Positions 35,401 to 41,999 of a stretch of DNA of 50,921 nucleotides are shown one piece after another; position 1 is the first letter of the stretch; each line of letters starts with the position of its first letter. The position numbers and the translations under genes are program-made. The notes below the pieces were generated by a model. It saw only the letters and a program-made list of their open reading frames with translations. It was not told where the DNA came from and did no database searches. Origin of the DNA: Arthrobacter sp. ISL-72 (GTDB taxonomy: Bacteria; Actinomycetota; Actinomycetes; Actinomycetales; Micrococcaceae); the NCBI RefSeq assembly GCF_018613755.1, contig NZ_JAGGPP010000035.1, forward strand, positions 1 through 50,921. Direction: 5' to 3'.

Positions 35401-35936
35401 TTGTGAAGCGTTTGGGCTCACAGACGCCGGAGGACCGGCGCTGGCGCGCCGAGGTGCTGGATGTCCGCGGGCACCTGTTCATCCAGTGTAAGGAACACCG
35501 CGAGGTGGTTGGTCCCCGCGGCGGGAAGCGGACTGACGTGTTTATGCACGCGGATACGGGTTCCATGTCCGGCGGTGAGCGGCAGCGCTTCACCGCGTTC
35601 ATCATGGCCGCCGCGCTGAGCTATCAGCTGGGCATCGCTGAGCAGGGATTCACCACGTACGGCACGGTGATGATGGACGAGGCGTTTGTCCTGGCCTCGG
35701 AGGAATTTGCCGGGGCGGGCATCAAGGCGCTGCACGAATTCGGCTTCCAGCTGCTGTTGGCGGCCCCGGAAAACGTGATCGACCTGTCCCGGCACCTCGG
35801 CTCCGTCACGGAGATCCTGCGTGACAAGCGGACCAACCGCTCCGGTGTGCTCACGGCTCCCGTGATCGAGTCCCGGGCCGGCGCCGAGGGTGCATGGCGC
35901 TCGGAGGCGAACCCGGTGGACATCGTCCTCCGCTGA
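32481..35936 (+). CDS. jetC: Wadjet/Mks system SMC-like ATPase JetC
   Basis: The SMC/MukB-like motor, 1151 residues. The N-terminal head has the P-loop GNSGVGKST (48-56). Two long coiled-coil arms flank a central hinge region, and the C-terminal head has the ABC signature SGGERQRF (from residue 1030) and Walker B MMDEAF with Asp1066/Glu1067. All ATPase motifs are intact. With JetA and JetB it would form the loop-extruding complex that, in full Wadjet systems, delivers small circular plasmids to the JetD nuclease. The GTG start overlaps the jetB stop (GTGA). No jetD follows; a hairpin terminator lies 78 bases past the stop. Confidence 0.92.
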   Translation: MSIATMLPIGELTNPGQMRLALVQVVNWGTFHGAHTMHVDRNGTLLTGNSGVGKSTLFDAMLRVFDARPRSNEAAAQRSGAVEDKRTTFTYMRGKVGDKAVGEGSASAFQRPGATWSAVALTFDNAAGTQVTVSALFDLPKNGTESSVGRYYLIDNTPLDLAAIEGIAEKRFTKAALETIFPEAQVFDVHKAFAERFRRLLGISSDQALPLLRVIQAGKGLGGSVNTFFRDQVLDAPATLAAADDVVEEFSNLMSIRQRLEDVRQQRDQLAPVPGLNKEYAQSLLDANRLRELAGEEFDAYKQQLAVTVHEKTLARFKELAQAKAKELGAERAVRDGLAKELRQLEADYNNQGGNAISAIEQSLDNARVGLKLRQQVEEAARQALADAGLDLEWTADGWEQAHTQAAARSAELQDDSKALQELRFEAFDDHATKKRELAAAQQELVSLKTRKSLLPPSSIENRAAIAAATGVPEEQMPFGGELIDLAEGEEQWRPAAERALRNLATTLLVPGEHFAAVTRYLNNHSVRGALRAVDVSKPLAGGALAVEDVADGELLTKLDILATGPVADAGQWIRERIAVDFAYPCVENPDELAALDRGLSLGGVVKRNRHTVEKDDRFTSRQDYVLGFDNASKLELVAAQVEDLQQELGKAAELAQSREESHQGMTRQLEALRRIADDHRPWEQVSAAVAEDELGKIEQRLKDALAAQADLEPLRANIEAARQKHQSSTESAAVLQSEYKALDRQLTAADSLLEAARARLRQAPPSDSTVTALEPYFDGFGDVSEMHELDNLANQVRTRLLAELHAAESRGQATSERLTRIFEGFVREWGTAISADHGTSIGAAGEFEARYHAIVSDGLPAQEAEFRQFFNQRTHESFSTLLHLLDEERRSITSRILPLNGILSGVNFHEGSFLELDIKQTLPPTAKQFKDAIQNALRTRHARPSRAAGQAGAGVETDDDAELTSRYKSLETLVKRLGSQTPEDRRWRAEVLDVRGHLFIQCKEHREVVGPRGGKRTDVFMHADTGSMSGGERQRFTAFIMAAALSYQLGIAEQGFTTYGTVMMDEAFVLASEEFAGAGIKALHEFGFQLLLAAPENVIDLSRHLGSVTEILRDKRTNRSGVLTAPVIESRAGAEGAWRSEANPVDIVLR

Positions 35937-36013
35937 CGCCCGCCCAATCCAACCCCGCCGATTACCCGCCCGCCCCTTCAGCACGCTCTCGCACTTCCTA
36001 CAGGGATTCGGCG

Positions 36014-36044
36014 GACGCTCCCTCACTTGATGTGAGGGAGCGTC
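36014..36044 (+). terminator. Terminator hairpin after jetC
   Basis: A perfect 13-bp stem, GACGCTCCCTCAC / GTGAGGGAGCGTC, around a five-base loop. It closes the jetABC operon and also faces the convergent FBP-domain gene. Its right arm belongs to the short-repeat family found at 36910-36992. Confidence 0.7.
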
Positions 36045-36081
36045 GTTGCCTGGCCGGCAGGACCTGCCGGAACGTCTGGCG

Positions 36082-36576
36082 CTAGGGTCCCTGAACCCGG
36101 GCCAGGAACAGTTCGGTCCGGGCCATCAGCCCGTCGATTTGCCGAAGGACGACGGCGGCAGGGTCCGGGTTGATCTCGTTGGCCGGTGGCTCCACGCGGA
36201 CGTTCCCGCAGCACAGAAAGTCGGCGCAGATCAGCGTCCCCACTGTGTTGCCGTCCCTGCCGGACTGCCCGGCGCGTTTGGCTACCCACATCAGTACGTC
36301 ATCTTTCGAAAACACGTCGCGGCAGAGCTCGCAGAGCACGGAACGGCTTTTCTTTGCTCCGCCTTCGGGCGCACGGAGCACTATCCCCGTGAGACCTCCG
36401 GTCCGAGGCAGGACGATATAGCCGCGTAGCGGCATCTTGTGGTCCCGCCACCCGAGGAAGTCCAGGCTGTCCCAGTCCAAGGTGTCGAAGTCCCGGGGCA
36501 AGGTCAGCTTGGCCGCCTCGGAGCGGCTTGCATTTACGAAGGATGAACGGATCTGCTGGGCAGTAATTCTTTGCAT
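36082..36576 (-). CDS. FBP-domain protein with treble-clef zinc finger
   Basis: A 164-residue protein with a C-terminal four-cysteine finger (CELC at 82-85, then C117 and CC at 122-123), as in the FBP_C/FusB-like family. Some of these proteins bind elongation factor G on the ribosome and protect it from fusidic acid. Actinobacterial versions often lack the long N-terminal helices, as here. The N terminus (RITAQQIRSSFVNASRSEA) is the usual family start. It converges on jetC and is probably unrelated to the SMC system, although it occupies the spot where jetD would be expected. Confidence 0.75.
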   Translation of the reverse strand: MQRITAQQIRSSFVNASRSEAAKLTLPRDFDTLDWDSLDFLGWRDHKMPLRGYIVLPRTGGLTGIVLRAPEGGAKKSRSVLCELCRDVFSKDDVLMWVAKRAGQSGRDGNTVGTLICADFLCCGNVRVEPPANEINPDPAAVVLRQIDGLMARTELFLARVQGP

Positions 36577-37013
36577 GGCTGTGAGCTTTCGAAGTCGTGT
36601 GGTCCCCTTGGGGGCAATGACGGTCCGTGTCAGCAGAATCCGCGCACACTAAAGGAAGCCCATGCTTGGGCATTGCTCGTCGGGACTGCTAGAGGCAGGT
36701 CCGGCGCGGGATGGCTGACGTCGCTGCGGACGCAAAGCAGGCCATAGCGGCCGCCCCACTTTCCACGGCTGCGACGACCTCAACGGTCTTCAGCATGCTC
36801 ATCCCCTCGTTTCCGGCAGATCCGATCCGAATCGCCTGTTGACTGGGCGCCAGTGGCCCGCCTCGCCATCCTCCCAAATCGGGGACGTCTCGGCAACGCA
36901 GTCACATACGTGAGGTGAGAGAGCGTTGGGGGAATTGCGTGCAGGAGGTGAGAGAGCGTCGGCGAAAAGGGTGCAGGAAATGAGAGAGCGTCCCGGGCGG
37001 GAGGCGGACCTAC
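36577..37013. other. Intergenic region with short repeats
   Basis: No gene is well supported. A 35-40-codon minus-strand frame (about 36689-36808) has a weak ribosome-binding site and two cysteines but no recognisable sequence. The right third holds three spaced copies of a TGAGAGAGCGT repeat. Confidence 0.4.
36910..36992 (+). repeat. Three spaced copies of a TGAGAGAGCGTC repeat
   Basis: GTGCAGGAGGTGAGAGAGCG (TC) at 36939-36960 recurs with two changes at 36971-36992, exactly 32 bases on. A shorter copy, GTGAGGTGAGAGAGCGT, is at 36910-36926. The right arm of the jetC terminator (GTGAGGGAGCGTC, 36032-36044) belongs to the same family. The inverse arms are absent, so these are half-palindromes. 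They end just before the TetR gene's stop codon and may be degenerate terminator or REP-like elements. Confidence 0.7.
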
Positions 37014-37580
37014 TTACGTGCGGGCGGCCCGGCAGGCGTCGATCTGTACCTGGACGATCGCCCCATAGTGGGCCACCAGTTCATCGAAGTCCCACTCAGC
37101 GAACATCCCAAGGGTGCGCACCGCCTCGCCGAAGCCTGCCATCAGCGCAATCACCGTGGAAGCGTAAAGCCGTTCCGGCGTGGTGTCCCCCATGAGGCCG
37201 GCAATGCTGGACAGGTAGCGTTCGCGGGTTTCCGTGCGGGCGGCGTCGGGCGTGGGGGAGTCCTGGATGACAAACGGGAGCATGGCCCACGGTTCCTTCA
37301 GGCCGCGCTCCCGGCGCATCAGGACCCGGAACACCAGCGTCGCGCCGAGTTCGGAGGCAGGGACGTCGAGCTCGGACAGCAACGATTCGTCCGGCTTGGC
37401 GGCGGCGAACAGCTTTTCCTTGGAGCCGTACAGCTTCATCACCAGCGCTGCGGAAACCCCGGCGTCGGAGGCGATGTCGCGGACGGTCACTCCGCGGTAG
37501 CCGCGCTCACCGAACAGCCTTCCGGCGGAGTCCAGGACGGCGTCGCGGCTGGAAATGCCGTCCTTGATGGAAGCGCTCAT
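37014..37580 (-). CDS. TetR-family transcriptional regulator
   Basis: A 188-residue repressor with a TetR helix-turn-helix at about residues 11-58 (AVLDSAGRLFGERGYRGVTVRDIASDAGVS, then YGSKEKLF) and a helical ligand domain. It is coupled by an ATGA overlap to the MFS exporter gene upstream of it, so exporter and repressor are made from one mRNA. The likely operator is the palindrome at 39590-39605. Its ligand is presumably the exported compound. Confidence 0.88.
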   Translation of the reverse strand: MSASIKDGISSRDAVLDSAGRLFGERGYRGVTVRDIASDAGVSAALVMKLYGSKEKLFAAAKPDESLLSELDVPASELGATLVFRVLMRRERGLKEPWAMLPFVIQDSPTPDAARTETRERYLSSIAGLMGDTTPERLYASTVIALMAGFGEAVRTLGMFAEWDFDELVAHYGAIVQVQIDACRAART

Positions 37581-39526
37581 GCGTCCACCAGCTGCCCGGC
37601 CGGAGCGTCCATCGCCAGGTCTGCCGTTACGGAGCGGTTGTCCACGGCCAGTTTGCGGGCCATAGCCTGGTGGGTGGCCGGATGCAGCAAGGTCACGATG
37701 TAGCGGCCCGCCATGGGCAGCGGCAGCGAATACCGGCCCCGCGAGTCCGTCCTGGTGGTGCCGACATGTTCCCCGGAGGCCTGAAGCAGCGTGACCACGG
37801 CGTCCGGCAGGGCGGCGCCGGCCACCGTGGCGGTCCCGGCAAGTTCCAGGCGGTCCTGCAGGTGGAAGTGCTGCTGCAGCGTCCGGCCGTCGAAATCGAA
37901 CACCTCAGCCATTGGCGCCCACCCCGCGGCGTTAGCCACCATCAGGTACTTGCCCGCTCCCGGCAGCGCCACGGAATAGTTGCCGTCGCTGTCCACCCGG
38001 CTCCAGTCCACCGGCTCGCCGCTGGTGTGCAGGACAGTGACGACGGCGGGTGTCACGGGGCGGCGGTCGGCTGTCAGGACGCGGCCCTGCACCACCAGTT
38101 CGGTGGCGGCCTGCGCCGGAAGCATTGCCTTCGCGGCCGCGGCCCGCGGAATGAACACCGCAGCCACCATCGACGCGGCGGAAGCCAGCGCCGCCATCCA
38201 AAAGACGTCTTTGAACGCCTCGAACGAAGGCAGCCGCGCGGATCCGACGGCGATGGTCACGGAAGTGAGGACGGCTGCGACCGCTGCACTCGACGTCGAG
38301 GTTCCAATGGAACGCACCAGGCTGTTGAGGCCGTTGGCCGAAGCTGTTTCCGTAATGGGGACGGCACCCATGATCAGGGTGGGCATCGCGGCGTAGGCAA
38401 TTGCCGTGCCGACGCTAACCACCGTGGAGCCGATGATCACCGAGGCGATCGAGTCCCAGAAGAACACGCGGCCTACGTAGCCCGCCACCATGACGGCTGC
38501 ACCTGCGATCAGCGCCGATTTCCCGCCGAACCGCCGGATGATGCCGCCAGAAACAGGGGCAAACACTACCATGGCCAAGCCGGACGGAACCATGCAGAGC
38601 CCTGCAGTAATAACGTTCAGCTGGAAACCGTAGCCGGTGGACGCGGGCAGCTGGAGCTGCTGCGTGGTGAGGAGCATGTTGGCAAACATGGCGAAACCCA
38701 CCAGAAGGGAGGCAAGGTTGGTCAGCAGGACCGGGCGCCGGACTGAGGTGCGAAGGTCCACCATTGGCTGGCTGACCTTCAGTTCGTAAGGAAGCCAGGC
38801 GGCCAGGAGGATCGCGGCCGCGAGGAACAGCAGCAGCACCGGCTCGGAACCCCAGCCCCACGAGCCGCCTTTGGAGATGGCCAGGAGCAGTGCCGCCAGG
38901 GCAGCGGATAGAACCAGCGCGCCGAGGTAATCGAAGCGGCCTGGCGTGCGCACTTTGGATTCAGGGACCACAAGGACGACGGCGGCGAGCAGCAGGGTGC
39001 CGGCGGCGGCGGAAACCCAGAAGATGGATTCCCAGCCAAGGCTTTCATAAAGCAGTCCGGCGAGCGGAAGGCCCAGGGCGCTCCCAATGCCCAGCGTGGC
39101 GCTCATCAGGGCGACGGCGGACCCCATCTTCTCCTTGGGCAGTTCGTCGCGCATGATGCTGATGCCCACGGGAATCAGGGATGAAGAGAACCCCTGCATT
39201 GCCCGGCCGATGATGAGCCAGAGGAAGCTGCCCCCGACCGCAGCCACGACGGAACCGGCCACCATGATTGCCAGGCAGACCACCATCATTTTCCGCTTCC
39301 CGTACATGTCCGCACTGCGGGAGACGATCGGGGTGGCGACGGCGCTGGAGAGCAGGGTTGCGGTGACAAGCCACGAGGCGTCGTCGGCCGTCACGGCAAG
39401 GATCCCGGGAAAATCCGGAAGGAGCGGGACCACGAGGGTCTGCATCAGCGCCACCAGGGTTCCGCTCAGGGCGAGGACGGCCGTGATGGCGCCGGGGGAT
39501 TTGGAGCTGCTACGGGACGAAGACAT
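37577..39526 (-). CDS. MFS drug exporter with two C-terminal Cna/CarboxypepD-type domains
   Basis: A 649-residue protein. Residues 1-460 are a 14-helix-type drug:H+ antiporter (DHA2-like): WLVTATLLSSAVATPI, RSADMYGKRK between helices 2 and 3, and a motif-C-like GSALGLPLAGLLYESLGW. Residues ~480-640 hold two tandem beta-sandwich units of the carboxypeptidase-regulatory/Cna-B type, each with a V-V-T-x-L-x-x-S-G-E strand, a D-S-x-G-x-Y-S turn and a G-x-Y-x-V/M strand. Such a tail is unusual for an exporter. The start is ATG with GAAGG upstream. The compound exported is unknown. Confidence 0.85.
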   Translation of the reverse strand: MSSSRSSSKSPGAITAVLALSGTLVALMQTLVVPLLPDFPGILAVTADDASWLVTATLLSSAVATPIVSRSADMYGKRKMMVVCLAIMVAGSVVAAVGGSFLWLIIGRAMQGFSSSLIPVGISIMRDELPKEKMGSAVALMSATLGIGSALGLPLAGLLYESLGWESIFWVSAAAGTLLLAAVVLVVPESKVRTPGRFDYLGALVLSAALAALLLAISKGGSWGWGSEPVLLLFLAAAILLAAWLPYELKVSQPMVDLRTSVRRPVLLTNLASLLVGFAMFANMLLTTQQLQLPASTGYGFQLNVITAGLCMVPSGLAMVVFAPVSGGIIRRFGGKSALIAGAAVMVAGYVGRVFFWDSIASVIIGSTVVSVGTAIAYAAMPTLIMGAVPITETASANGLNSLVRSIGTSTSSAAVAAVLTSVTIAVGSARLPSFEAFKDVFWMAALASAASMVAAVFIPRAAAAKAMLPAQAATELVVQGRVLTADRRPVTPAVVTVLHTSGEPVDWSRVDSDGNYSVALPGAGKYLMVANAAGWAPMAEVFDFDGRTLQQHFHLQDRLELAGTATVAGAALPDAVVTLLQASGEHVGTTRTDSRGRYSLPLPMAGRYIVTLLHPATHQAMARKLAVDNRSVTADLAMDAPAGQLVDA

Positions 39527-39589
39527 GCGTGGAACCTTCGGGGGTCAGGCGGCCACTAAAGGGGTGAACGCGCGTTTACTCTCTTAAAA

Positions 39590-39605
39590 GTGAACCACTG
39601 TTCAC
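39590..39605. promoter_or_regulatory. Likely TetR operator upstream of the MFS exporter
   Basis: A perfect palindrome, GTGAAC-CACT-GTTCAC, 64 bases upstream of the exporter start. A further GGGTGAAC half-site lies at 39562-39569. TetR repressors commonly recognise 14-18-bp palindromes in this position. The binding assignment is inferred from position. Confidence 0.55.
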
Positions 39606-39716
39606 CCCGTGCCGCCAACAAACTGGCGGTGTCACTCCTCACGTCGCTGCACCCGCGGAAGTCCCGCAAAGGGCCCATTGAGACAATTACGTTACGTAAA
39701 CGTTCTTTAATAGCCA

Positions 39717-39735
39717 GAAGGATAGGCTACCCTTA
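39717..39735 (+). promoter_or_regulatory. IdeR/DtxR-type iron box
   Basis: The 19-mer GAAGGATAGGCTACCCTTA matches the actinobacterial iron-box consensus TTAGGTTAGGCTAACCTAA at 14 positions by eye, with the core AGGCTA intact. It lies 33 bases before the binding-protein start, in promoter position, so iron-loaded IdeR should repress the operon. An additional palindrome, TTACGTAA, is at 39692-39699. Confidence 0.75.
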
Positions 39736-39767
39736 CTTGGGTTCGCACCATTGACCTAAGGAGTTCC

Positions 39768-40889
39768 GTGACTTCCCCCCTCTTCTCCGGCCCGGGCGCC
39801 GGCCGCAGCGGCCTTGCCGCCGGCCCGTCCCGCCGCCTGCTGCTCAAGACCGCCGGCAAGGCAACGGCCGTTCTGGCCGCAGCAGCCCTCTCACTCACCG
39901 CCTGCTCCACCGGCCCGGCGGCATCCGGCACCGGCACTGCAGCGGCCAGCGAATCCGCCAGCCCGCAGTTCCCCGTCACCATCAAGCACGTCTTCGGCGA
40001 GACCACCATCGAATCCCAGCCGAAGCGAGTGGTCACGGTTTCCTGGGTCAACGACGACGTTGCACTCGCCCTGGGTGTTGTTCCCGTCGGTGTCCCCAAG
40101 AACGAATGGGGTGGCAACGACAAGGGCTCCACGCCGTGGAAGGACGCCAAGCTTGAAGAGCTGGGAGCTGGCTTCGGCAGCGAGAAGGCGCCCGTCCAGT
40201 TCTCCGAGACGGACGGCATCAACTTCACGGAGATCGCCAAGCTGAACCCGGACGTCATCCTGGGCGCCTACTCCGGCCTGACGGAAGAGGACTACAAGAA
40301 GCTCAGCGAAATCGCGCCGGTGGTGGCGCACCCTGAGCTGGCCTACGGAACCTCCTGGCAGGATTCCACGTCCATCATCGGCAAGGCCCTGGGCAAGGAC
40401 GCCGAGGCCGCCAAGCTGATCTCGGACACCGAAACCACCATCAAGGACAAGGTTTCCAAGTACCCGCAGCTGGCCGACAAGAGCTTTATCTACGGCAACC
40501 TGGAGCCTGCCAAGAGCGACGGCGTCAACGTCTACACGGCAGCTGACAACCGTCCGCGCTTCCTGTCCGAGATCGGCATGAAGCTGGCCCCGGTGGTGGA
40601 GGACAACTCGAAGGACTCCAAGGAATTCTTCATCCGGTGGTCCGCTGAAAAAGCCAACGAACTCGAGTCGGACATCTTCGTGACCTGGGTTCCTGACGCG
40701 AAGACCACCGATTCCATCAAAGCAGATCCGCTGCTCGGCCAGATCCCGGCCATCAAGAACGGCGCCCTGGTTGCCGACTCGGACAACACGCTCACGCTCG
40801 CCATCTCGGCGTCGTCGCCCCTGAGCCTGCCGTGGTCCCTGGACAAGTTCCTGCCGCAGCTCGCTACTGCTGCGGATGCAGTGAAGTAA
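39768..40889 (+). CDS. Iron-siderophore ABC transporter, substrate-binding lipoprotein
   Basis: A 373-residue lipoprotein. An SRRLLLK n-region and hydrophobic stretch end in the lipobox LTAC, with Cys46 as the lipidation site; a Ser/Thr/Ala-rich linker follows. The mature part is a FepB/FhuD-type periplasmic-binding fold (PKRVVTVSWVNDDVALALG, LNPDVILGAYSGLTEEDYKKL, a long interdomain helix). The GTG start has TAAGGAG five bases upstream. It is the first gene of an iron-box-controlled operon with two permeases, an ATPase and a siderophore reductase. The siderophore type cannot be read from sequence. Confidence 0.92.
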   Translation: MTSPLFSGPGAGRSGLAAGPSRRLLLKTAGKATAVLAAAALSLTACSTGPAASGTGTAAASESASPQFPVTIKHVFGETTIESQPKRVVTVSWVNDDVALALGVVPVGVPKNEWGGNDKGSTPWKDAKLEELGAGFGSEKAPVQFSETDGINFTEIAKLNPDVILGAYSGLTEEDYKKLSEIAPVVAHPELAYGTSWQDSTSIIGKALGKDAEAAKLISDTETTIKDKVSKYPQLADKSFIYGNLEPAKSDGVNVYTAADNRPRFLSEIGMKLAPVVEDNSKDSKEFFIRWSAEKANELESDIFVTWVPDAKTTDSIKADPLLGQIPAIKNGALVADSDNTLTLAISASSPLSLPWSLDKFLPQLATAADAVK

Positions 40890-40895
40890 GCACCT

Positions 40896-41999
40896 ATGAC
40901 ACCGAGTACGACGACGGCGGCCGCCTCCCGGCGCGAACGGACACTTAAGGCCCCGCAAGGCGCCGAGGCCGCCGCCGGTAAAGGGCCGCAAGTGCCCGTT
41001 CGCGCCTCCGGACCGCAGGCCGCGTGGCTGCTGGCCGCCGTCGTCGTACTTGTCCTTGTTTCCGCGGTGTCGCTGTCCGTCGGCGCACGCGAGCTTTCTC
41101 TTGAAACCGTGTGGCAGGCGCTGACCCGGTTTGATCCCGCGAACGGTGACCACGCCGTGGTCCACGCACGCATCCCGCGCACCGCACTGGGTCTCCTCGC
41201 CGGCGGAGCCCTCGGCCTGGCCGGCGCCGCGATGCAGGGCGTGGCCCGCAATCCGCTCGCCGATCCCGGCATCATGGGCATCAACGCCGGAGCCGCGCTG
41301 GCCGTGGTGACCGGCATTTACGTCTTTGGAATCTCCTCCCTGCACGGCTACATCTGGTTCGCGTTCATCGGCGCGGCGGGCGCTGCCGCCGTCGTCTACC
41401 TCGTCGCCTCGCTGGGCAGGGACGGTGCGACGCCGGTGAAGCTCGCCCTCGCGGGTGCGGCCCTCAGCGCCGGGCTCTTCTCCCTGATGAACGTCATCCT
41501 GGTCTCGAGCCAGGACACCCTGGACCGGTTCCGGTTCTGGCAGGTGGGCGGGATCAACGGACGCGACTGGTCGGTTGTGCTGCCCGGAGTGCCGTTCCTT
41601 ATCCTGGGCGCCGGGATCGTACTGGTGACCGGCCGCATCCTCAACAGCCTGGCCCTGGGCGACGACATCGCCCGCGGCCTCGGCCAGCGCGTGGGCCTGG
41701 TCCGTGGCGTCACCGCGCTGGGCATCGTCCTGCTGGCCGGTGCCGCCACCGCCCTCGCCGGACCCATCGGCTTCGTGGGACTTGTCATTCCGCATGCCGT
41801 CCGCTTCCTGACGGGGCCCGACTACCGCTGGATCCTGCCCTTTTCCCTCGTCCTCGCACCAGTCCTCCTGCTGTCCGCGGACATCGTGGGCCGCGTAATC
41901 CTGCTGCCGGGCGAAGTCCCCGCAGGCATCATGACGGCACTCGTCGGTGCACCGGTGTTCGTGTGGCTGGTCCGCCGAGGAAAGGGGGCCGGACTGTGA
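40896..41999 (+). CDS. FecCD-type iron-siderophore permease 1
   Basis: A 367-residue FecCD permease with about ten membrane helices. GAAMQGVARNPLADPGIMGINAGA is the conserved loop contacting the ATPase, and the C-terminal GPIGFVGLVIPHAVR is typical. The N terminus is extended by ~40 hydrophilic residues compared with family members, and most of this tail is encoded by a palindromic repeat element (40930-41006). It should pair with the second permease as a heterodimer. Its stop overlaps the next gene's GTG start. Confidence 0.9.
   Translation: MTPSTTTAAASRRERTLKAPQGAEAAAGKGPQVPVRASGPQAAWLLAAVVVLVLVSAVSLSVGARELSLETVWQALTRFDPANGDHAVVHARIPRTALGLLAGGALGLAGAAMQGVARNPLADPGIMGINAGAALAVVTGIYVFGISSLHGYIWFAFIGAAGAAAVVYLVASLGRDGATPVKLALAGAALSAGLFSLMNVILVSSQDTLDRFRFWQVGGINGRDWSVVLPGVPFLILGAGIVLVTGRILNSLALGDDIARGLGQRVGLVRGVTALGIVLLAGAATALAGPIGFVGLVIPHAVRFLTGPDYRWILPFSLVLAPVLLLSADIVGRVILLPGEVPAGIMTALVGAPVFVWLVRRGKGAGL
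40930..41006 (+). repeat. Palindromic repeat element inside permease 1
   Basis: The arms GGCGCGAACGGACACTT (40930-40946) and AAGTGCCCGTTCGCGCC (40990-41006) pair in inverted orientation with one G-U type mismatch, separated by 43 bases. The element is translated in frame in the cytoplasmic N-terminal tail (ERTLKAP ... PVRAS). The first 20 bases are identical to the intergenic copy at 7894-7913. Confidence 0.8.

Noticed and set aside
36046..36429. Plus-strand frame after jetC as a possible jetD fragment
   Set aside because: It is antisense to the FBP-domain gene, too short for JetD (~400 residues) and without toprim-like motifs.
36689..36877. Minus-strand small frame with two cysteines as a short peptide gene
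   Set aside because: The ribosome-binding site is weak, there is no recognised family, and GC-rich DNA gives many such frames; kept only as a remark in the intergenic entry.
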